Below, one piece after another: positions 18,098-26,500 of a DNA stretch of 27,879 nucleotides (the stretch's first letter is position 1; every line of letters begins with the position of its first letter). The stretch lies in IMG/VR virus record IMGVR_UViG_3300030090_004577, positions 14,221 to 42,099 of that record; one strand, 5' to 3'. A program made the translations under genes and the position numbers. Below the pieces are notes generated by a model. It did not search any database. It saw only the letters and a program-made list of their open reading frames with translations, and was not told the DNA's origin. This DNA comes from a virus.

Positions 18098-20545
18098 ATG
18101 GCAGAAAACGATATAAAAATAGAAGATTTATCAGAAGAGCAAATAAAGCTTTTACAGCTAGATCCAATACAAGCTTTTGATTTTAGTCAAAAAGCAACTT
18201 TTCAAGCTGATCAAGCTTTAGGTATTACAGCTGGCGCTATTACAGCAAAAACAGTTGATAATAAAGTTATTAACGATTATATTTCTAAAATAGAAACACC
18301 AACTGGTAAAGATGTTTATAGCAAGCAAGCCGCTATGTATAGAGCGCAAGGTGAAGGTGCTTTACTTCGTACGCAAAGAGATTTACGTAATTTATTTTTA
18401 CCTACAATAGATTTAATACAAAAACGTGAAGCAGCTGCTATGGCTAGATTTACTTTGTTAAAAAATCGTATGCCAGAATTTGATGATACTACTATATTTG
18501 GTGATCAAAGCGATAACCCAATGCCTGTTGCAGATGAAATAAAAAACATTAGTGCTCAAACTAAAGAAGATTTAAGGATGTTATCTCGTTTAAGCCCTAA
18601 CGACGAAAGATATGAAGAAATAAAAAATAGAGTAGAAACAAATCAAAAATCTATAGTTGAGTTTGATGCTGTAAATAAAAAGTTATTAGAAATAAGAAAT
18701 GCTGGCACAGATGAGTCTCAATGGAGTAAAGGTATGGACCCTACTACTATTAATATGTGGAAAGATATTTATACTAGTAATGGTAAAAATATAAAAATAC
18801 AAGATGGTAAATTAGTTTGGACTGATGAAAAAGGTACAAATATTTATGATATACCTGATGATAATACTGGAGGAAATAGAGCTGTTTACGATGATAAAAC
18901 CTTTGAAATTTTAAGAAATAGTAAAGGTGATGATCCTAATAGTGAACAATATAAAAGAGCTGTTGCTTTAGAAGATTTACATTGGTATAGCGATCAAGCA
19001 GAATATTCAGGAAATCTTACTAACAATAAAGCTGAAAGATATGGAGAAAGTATTACTAAACAAATTCAAAACGCACTTAATACTCTTGGTATTACAGACA
19101 ATGAAGGTAAAGCGCTTGAAGTAGATGGTAAATTTGGACCTAAAACAAGAGAAGCTTATGACAAGTATTTGGCACAAAAAGGTAAATTAAACAAACAACA
19201 TCTTGATAAGTACATGACAGAAGAAGATGCTGCTAAGTATAGAACAAAATCTGGTGTTGGTGAAACAAAAATTATAGACTTATCGCAAATAGGTGATGGT
19301 CCTACAACAATACATAATGGCGCTGTAAATCAAGATATAATAATAAGAGGTAATGCACAGAAACTTATAAACCAAGGTATAGGTATTGACGAGCCAATGT
19401 ACAATACTTTAATAAAAAAAGAAATAGCTACTTTAAATGATGTTGGGCCTGATGGTATAAAGTCTTTAATATTCGATGGACTTCGTAACGATGAAGATAG
19501 TATTTACGCTGGTATGAATACAGATACTTTTTTAGAGCAAGTTATAAGCCAGCATTACGGTGATGATTTATCAGCAGCTGAAATAGAAGAAAAAATACAA
19601 TTAATGAGAAGCCAAGATGTTACACAAATGTATAACAACGGTAAAGGTGGGCAAGACACTTTACAAACACAGTTTTTAGAGTGGTATAAAAAACAAATTG
19701 ATCAAAAGATTATAGAAGGTAAAAAATCAACTATAACAACAGATCTAAATCAAACAGATCCAAATCAAACAGATCCAAACCAAAGAAGTGGTGGTGATCC
19801 AGATGACGACAATGATATTAGAACTAATTGGAGTGCTGTTTCTTCTGATGATAATTCTATTGTAGACGGAAATTTAGTAAGAGTAAAAGTTGGTACTAGA
19901 ACAATGTCTGTTGGTGATGGTCCTCGTACAGATTATCCTAATGCTCAAATGGTTTTTAGAAATGGACAGGCTTATTTTGTTACAGATAACAATGTACCAA
20001 TAACAAATAACGTTTCTTACAGTAGAAACGATGCTATAGCATTTTTTAGAAATGCTTATGGAATTTCTTATACTCAAGCAGAAGAGTTTGTAGATGCTAA
20101 AATAGAACAATCAATACTTATTTATAAAGAAACTACAGGTTCAAAAAAATATAATAATATTTTAAACTACAATGATGCTAAAATAACAAATATTAGACAA
20201 AAAGGTGGTGGAGGTTCAAGAAGTTCAGACAGATATATATTAGATTATTCTAATGGAAACGATGTTATTAATTTATTAGGTAAGCATCTTGAAGGTTTAC
20301 CTGTTTATATGGAAAGAGCTGGTGATGATAAAATAAAAATAACATACACTGCTTTTGATGGTAGAAAAAAGAGTCATACATTTGTCATAAATAGACACGG
20401 TTTATTTGGTATAGCTAGTAAAGCCTCTAGAGATAGAAGAAAAAAAGATGAAGACGGATTAATTAATTTCTTACAACAGCAATTAGCTTACGATAGATCT
20501 ATTGCGCGAGTAGAAGTAGGTTTAATAAACGAATCAGGTCAATAA
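18098..20545 (+). CDS. Internal virion protein with peptidoglycan-binding domain
   Basis: 815 residues, close in length to T7 gp15 (747) and in the corresponding position between a gp14-like and a giant protein. Residues about 318-366 match a PG_binding_1 type domain: IQNALNTLGI, then VDGKFGPKTREAYDKYL. This holds the usual 'L..LG......VDG.FG..T..A' pattern. It would anchor the protein in the cell wall during DNA ejection. Before it lies a mostly helical N-terminal region (residues 1-230). A flexible linker with three 15-base tandem repeats (19739-19783, TD(L/P)NQ three times) sits near residues 548-562. A C-terminal beta-alpha region ends in FLQQQLAYDRSIARVEV. No lytic active site was found in it. 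Start context is ATTATGGCA. Confidence 0.7.
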   Translation: MAENDIKIEDLSEEQIKLLQLDPIQAFDFSQKATFQADQALGITAGAITAKTVDNKVINDYISKIETPTGKDVYSKQAAMYRAQGEGALLRTQRDLRNLFLPTIDLIQKREAAAMARFTLLKNRMPEFDDTTIFGDQSDNPMPVADEIKNISAQTKEDLRMLSRLSPNDERYEEIKNRVETNQKSIVEFDAVNKKLLEIRNAGTDESQWSKGMDPTTINMWKDIYTSNGKNIKIQDGKLVWTDEKGTNIYDIPDDNTGGNRAVYDDKTFEILRNSKGDDPNSEQYKRAVALEDLHWYSDQAEYSGNLTNNKAERYGESITKQIQNALNTLGITDNEGKALEVDGKFGPKTREAYDKYLAQKGKLNKQHLDKYMTEEDAAKYRTKSGVGETKIIDLSQIGDGPTTIHNGAVNQDIIIRGNAQKLINQGIGIDEPMYNTLIKKEIATLNDVGPDGIKSLIFDGLRNDEDSIYAGMNTDTFLEQVISQHYGDDLSAAEIEEKIQLMRSQDVTQMYNNGKGGQDTLQTQFLEWYKKQIDQKIIEGKKSTITTDLNQTDPNQTDPNQRSGGDPDDDNDIRTNWSAVSSDDNSIVDGNLVRVKVGTRTMSVGDGPRTDYPNAQMVFRNGQAYFVTDNNVPITNNVSYSRNDAIAFFRNAYGISYTQAEEFVDAKIEQSILIYKETTGSKKYNNILNYNDAKITNIRQKGGGGSRSSDRYILDYSNGNDVINLLGKHLEGLPVYMERAGDDKIKITYTAFDGRKKSHTFVINRHGLFGIASKASRDRRKKDEDGLINFLQQQLAYDRSIARVEVGLINESGQ
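19739..19783 (+). repeat. Three tandem 15-base repeats inside the 815-residue protein
   Basis: ACAGATCTAAATCAA, ACAGATCCAAATCAA and ACAGATCCAAACCAA follow one another without gap. They differ at two positions and stay in frame, coding for Thr-Asp-(Leu/Pro)-Asn-Gln. They fall in an Asp/Asn/Gly-rich linker and probably vary in copy number among relatives. Confidence 0.9.
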
Positions 20546-20564
20546 AAATAAATAAAAGTATTAA
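20546..20564 (+). promoter_or_regulatory. A-rich leader of the giant gene
   Basis: AAATAAATAAAAGTATTAA precedes the ATG at 20565. It has no real Shine-Dalgarno (only AAAAG, 7 bases before the start). The TATTAAATG ending recalls ATTAAATG before the tail tubular B-like gene. It supports 20565 as the start, because it is the first ATG after the previous stop in an open frame. Confidence 0.4.
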
Positions 20565-23500
20565 ATGAGTAATAACAAAAACGGCGTTTCAGCTAGTCAA
20601 CAACTAGGAGCTTCTTTTTTAGGTAGACCAACACAAGGTATGCTTTATCAGCAAGATCAAGTAATAAGGCAAAAGTCTGAATATGCTAAGTTATTTGGTA
20701 CTGAGTTTGAAGATACATTTGTTATTCCTACACTTGTTGATTTTTTTGACGGTGTTATTGGTTTATCTTATGGTGTTCAAGATTTTGCTCTTGGAGTAGG
20801 ACTTAATTTTAGAGAGCTTACAGCTGATTTATTAGGCATAGAAGATCCTTTTAGCATTGCTTTTAGTGGTGTAGAAGGACAAAAACGTTTTTTTACTGCA
20901 TATAATGAATTAACTGGAAGAAATGATGTAGATGCGTTGAGAAAAAGTGTACAAGATTATACTAGTACTACTTATACCGATGGTTTTGGTAATCCACTAG
21001 ATATTGCTGCTTTAATAGATAAAAATGAATATTTAGCAGTGGGCGAAGCTGCAATTAACAGTGCTGCTCAAAGCGCTCCTTCGCTTGTTCTAGCTCTTAT
21101 AAATCCAATAGCAGGCGCCGTTGTTGCTGGTACTAGCACTGCTGGTGGTAAGTATGCTGAAGATATATTTAAAAGAACTGATCAGACAAGAAAAGATATA
21201 ATATTTAACTCTTTGCTTGCTGGTGGTTCTGAGATGCTCACAGAATATGTTGGTGGTAAGTTTTTAAGAGGATTAAACGGTATAGGACAAACAGGTAAAC
21301 AATTAAACAAACAAATAGTAAAAGATTACACACAAGGTTTTACTCAAGGTTTTTTTAAAAATGTACTTGTAGGTGGTACAAGTGAAGCTTTAACAGAAGC
21401 TACTAACGCCGTTATACAAACTTATGGTGATGTTAGGTTTTATGGTGATGATGTTGATAAAAAACAATATATGAATAATATTGTAAATGCAATTTTACCA
21501 GCTTTTATATTAGGTGGTGGAGCTAGTGGCGTGTTTACAACTATTAACAAGCTTAATCAAAAAGATAAGTCAAATTTATTTAAAATTATATCTCCTAACA
21601 AGTGGAAAAACGAATATTTTGCAAGTGCTAAAAGAGTAACAGATTTAGCTGTAGATATATCTCAGACTTCTGATCCTAATGTTAAAAAATCTTTACAAAA
21701 AGATTTAGATAATGAAATTAAAAGAAGAGATGCATTATCAGAAGTTTTAAATACTTCTTTTGATAACTTAACTAATAAAGAGTTGTTTAAGTATGCAGAA
21801 AATTTAGACATAATAAACAATAATAACTCTATATTAAACAACAAAAAACTTACTAGCACTTTAAGAGAAAAAGCAGAAAAAGAAAACTTAAAATTAATTC
21901 AAGAAAACTATGATATATTAGGTACTGAGTATAATGCTAAAGATATAGAAACAGACCAAATACTTAGTAGTGCTTTAAAATCTTCTGAGGTAATTGCAGA
22001 AAGACTTAAAAAGTTTAAAGGTATAAATAGAGAAGATTTAAACTTTAAAACAGTAGAAAATCAAAAACAAATAGACGCGTTAAAAAACGATCCTAATTTT
22101 GATGAAAGTGCTGAAGGCATATTTATTGGTAAGAATAAAGATGGTAAAGCTGAAATAATTATAAACACACAAGAAGCAAGTTTAGCAGGCGCTACAAACG
22201 TTGTTGGTCACGAACTTTTGCACTATATAATATCAAGGCAATTTAAAACTGACAATGCTTCTATGATGCCTTTAATTAGTGAGCTTAAAAACTATTTAAA
22301 AGAAAACCATACTGATGTTTTTCAAAGAGTACAAAAAAGAATTGATGAGTTTTACACTGATAAAGATGGTAATGTAAAAGAAGGTGCTTTAGAAGAGTAT
22401 ATAGAAGTTTTTTCAGACTTAATATCAAAAGAAAAAATAAATTTAAAAGACGCTGAGTCAAAAGGTTTAAGAGGTGAGTTTGACAAAATATTATTAGGTT
22501 TTGGTTTAGGTGGTGGTAAACTTGGTTTAAAAAAAGCTGAAGTAAAAATAGAAACAGCACAAGACTTAGTTCGTTTTATTAAAAACTACACAGATAATAT
22601 AAATAGACAAGGCTTACTAGGTAAACTAATGGGCACTAAAATACTAGACGCTAGAATTATTTCTTCTAAACTAGTAAAGAGAGACGACGACACTGAAATA
22701 GTACAAAAAAAATCTTTGTCTGTTAATCAAAAAGCTAATATTAAAAAAGAAGTTGACAAACTTGGTCAAGTAGATAAAGATGGTAATAATCTTAGAGAGA
22801 AAGGTAAAGGTAACTTCTATTATCAAGCGGAGGCTGACGATATTATCAAAGAGCTGAGAAAAAAACGTACAGATAAAGATCTTGGTTTAGAAAACGAAGC
22901 TTATTTAGATAATTTAATAGCTTCTAAATATAAAGTTAGACCAGTTCCAAAAGCATTTGTTAATGATGTATTTAATCAATTAATACCAGATATAAGAGGT
23001 TTTAAACCAGAAGAAAATGATAGCTTACTTGGTTATTTACAAGGTAGAATTCGTTTTAGAGCTGATGATGTTTATAAAAAAATATACGAGAAAAAAGGTC
23101 CAAAAACAACAGTTGATATTGGTAAAACAACAAAAGAAGGTGAAGTAAAAGTACAAGTTGCAGCAGAAGAAGATGTTAGAACTAAAGCTTTTGAAACAGA
23201 AGATATATCACCTCAAGCAGAAGCTAGAAGAAAAGCTCAAGCAGCAAAAAAGAAAGAAGATAAAAAATCAGAGCTTCGACAAGCAATAGGTATTAAAGAC
23301 GGTAGCGACGCTTACAACGCTGTATTAGAAACAGCTCGTAAAGTATTAATTAGGGCTTATGATGCTGGTAAAACAGCTAGGCAAATACAAAGAGATTTAA
23401 CTAGTGAAGCTTCTGCTTATTTGTTTAAACAGGTTAAAAACATGCTTGGTACTAAAAGAAATTATATTGGTAATATAACTAAGTTTAGAGTACCACTTAT

Positions 23501-26500
23501 TAACTCTATGTTTACCGCTGATTTAGTACAGCTAGAAAGAAATGTACCAGATAACGAAAGAGTTTTTACTAAATTTGTAGGTAAACTAACTAGTAAAAAA
23601 GAAGTGCAAGAAGCTGTTGATAACAATCAACTACCACCATCTGCTTTAAACACTATAGACAAAGGACAATCTGTAAATTTATATCAAAAAATAAATCAAG
23701 TTGATTTTATTAAAGACAAAAAAGGTGATATTGATGAGTCAATAAAAGAAAATAAAATAGCTCAAAAACAAGAAGATGATTTTATAGCGTTTTTTGATCA
23801 ACCACTTATAAATCCTAAAACAGGTGCTAGATCAGGTCTTAGAGGTACTAGAAAAGATCAATTAGCTAAATACGTAGCAGCATCATTAAACTATGATGCC
23901 ACAATGCAAGTAGCTCAAGAACCTGAAGTTGCTGAAAAAAGACAACAAATGGCTGAGTTAAGAGGTGAAACTATGGACGATACTGATATACAAGTTTTAT
24001 CTGCTACTATAAATAGAAATCCTAATTTAAAATTTCATAAGTCAAGTAATAGACCTAACGTTAGTGCAAACCTCGCTTTTCATTTAGAAAAAGTATTTCG
24101 TTTCTCAAGTATTAACAAAAGAGTAATTACACAAGAAGATATTGAAAAGTATGCAGAAAAATTAACTTTTAAAGTATCTGGAAAAGGCGTTACTATTGGT
24201 GAGGCTATGTCTAATAAAGATAAAAAAGCTTTTGAAAACTATGCTTTTGGTGTTTTAAGATCAGATCAATATGCTAGAGTTGTAGATCCACAACTAAGAA
24301 ACGAACTTTTAAAAGATTTCAAGCAAGCAATACAAGCTGGTAAAACTGTAAATCAAGGTGTATTAAATGAGCAAAAAGCTGTTAATATACAAAGTAAAAA
24401 CACACCAAACTCAAAAGTAATAGACGGTAATGGTGACCTTTATTTAGAATTATTTAACGTTATATATGGTTTTGAAATAAAGCTAGCTGATGCACAGTGG
24501 GTTAGTAGAACTTTTAATTTTGTTAATGGTAAGTTTGTGCCTACAACTAAAAATACAACTACAGATGAAAAAGGTGATAATTATAATGATAAAATAGCTG
24601 AATTAATTAACGACAGATTATTTATAGAAATAAATTCTTTTTTGCAAAGTGAAGGTGTAGATCCTATTACTAATCCTAACAAAATAACTAAAAAACAAAG
24701 AGAAATTTTAGAACCACTTAAAAAAGGTTTTTATACTAGCACAAATGTAAGCCTGCAGTATGCTCTTAATGATTACGTTAACAACAAGTACGAAGGTAAC
24801 AACGCACAAAGTGGTTTAATTATAGAAGGCGCTGTTCACTTAATGAAAACTGATAGTGAGTCTTATGAAAACGCTAAAATTTACGCTGATAAGTTTTTTG
24901 AAAAAACTGGTAAAAAAATAAATGATTTAGAACTTATTGATGACGCTACTGATATAGATGTACATATTAGTCTTCAGTTTACAGCAGAAGGTATAAATTT
25001 TAGAGCAAGACCAAAACTAAATGCTGATCAATATAAAAAATCTGAAGTAAATATATATAAAAACAAACAAGACTCTAAAGATTTAGGCGAAGCTCTTGTT
25101 GAAGCTGCTAAACAAATAGCTTTAACAAAACAAAGCAAATCAGCAGCAAATACTAGAAATATTTTAAAATACAGCCAAACATCTAGAGGTATGTCTGCTT
25201 TTGACTTTGATGAAACGTTAATTGATAAAGGTGATAATTTTATTATAGCTACTAGTCCACAAGGTAAAGAAATAAAAATAACTAGTGGTCAATGGCCAAC
25301 ACAAGGTTCTAAACTTGCTGAGCAAGGTTATACTTTTGATTTTAAAGATTTTGTAAATGTTAGAGGTGGTGTTGAAGGTCCTTTGTTACAAAAGCTTAAA
25401 AACAGAATAAAAAAATACGGTGCTAAAAATAACTATATACTAACTGCTAGGCCACCAGCAAGTGCTACTGCAATACATGGTTGGCTTAAAACAAAAGGTA
25501 TAAACATACCGTTAGAAAACATTACTGGTTTAGGTAATAGTACCGGTGATGCAAAAGCACTTTGGATAGCTGGTAAATATGCAGAAGGTTATAACGATAT
25601 ATATTTTGTTGATGATGCTTTGCCTAATGTAAAAGCTGTAGCAGATATAATAGATCAGTTAGATATTAAAGGTAAATCTGTACAAGCTAAAGTTAAGTTT
25701 AGTAGATCAGTAAGTGATCAGTTTAATGATATAATAGAGCAAACTACTGGTGTTGAAACAGAAAAACGTTTTTCAGATGTACAAGCTAACTTAAGAAGCA
25801 AAAAAGGTAGGTATTTTAATTTAGTACCACCATCTGCTCAAGATTTTGCTGGTTTATTATATAACTTTTTAGGTAAAGGTAGAACAGGAGAACAACAGTT
25901 TAAGTTTTTTAAAAAGACTTTAATAGATCCTTTTGCTAAAGGTATAAATGAACTTAACACGGCTAGACAACGTACAATGGAAAAGTACATGCAACTAGTA
26001 AAAGGTTTACCTAAAGTAAAAAAGCAGTTAACTACTGAGTTAAAAAAGTTTAAAGATATACCTAGTTATATAGAAAACTACAGTGTTGATCAAGCTGTTA
26101 GAGTATATTTATGGAATAAAAACGGTATTGAAGTACCTGGTATGACAAAAAGAGATACTAAAGCTTTAACTGATTTTGTAAAAAATAATCCAGATATACA
26201 GTCTTTTGCTGATGCTGTTGGTACAATATCAAAAGAGCAACAAAGCTTTACTGAACCTGGTGAATATTGGTTAACAGAAAATATAAAATCAGATTTGTTT
26301 AGTGATGGTGCTTTAGGTGATGCAAGATCTAAGTATTTAGCAGAGTGGCAAGAAAACGTAGATCAAATGTTCAGCCCTGAAAACATGAACAAAATAAAAG
26401 TTATATACGGTACTAAATTTGTAGAAGCTTTACAAGATATATTATACCGTATGAAGACTGGTAGAAACAGACCTACTAACAAAAGCAGATTAACTAATGA

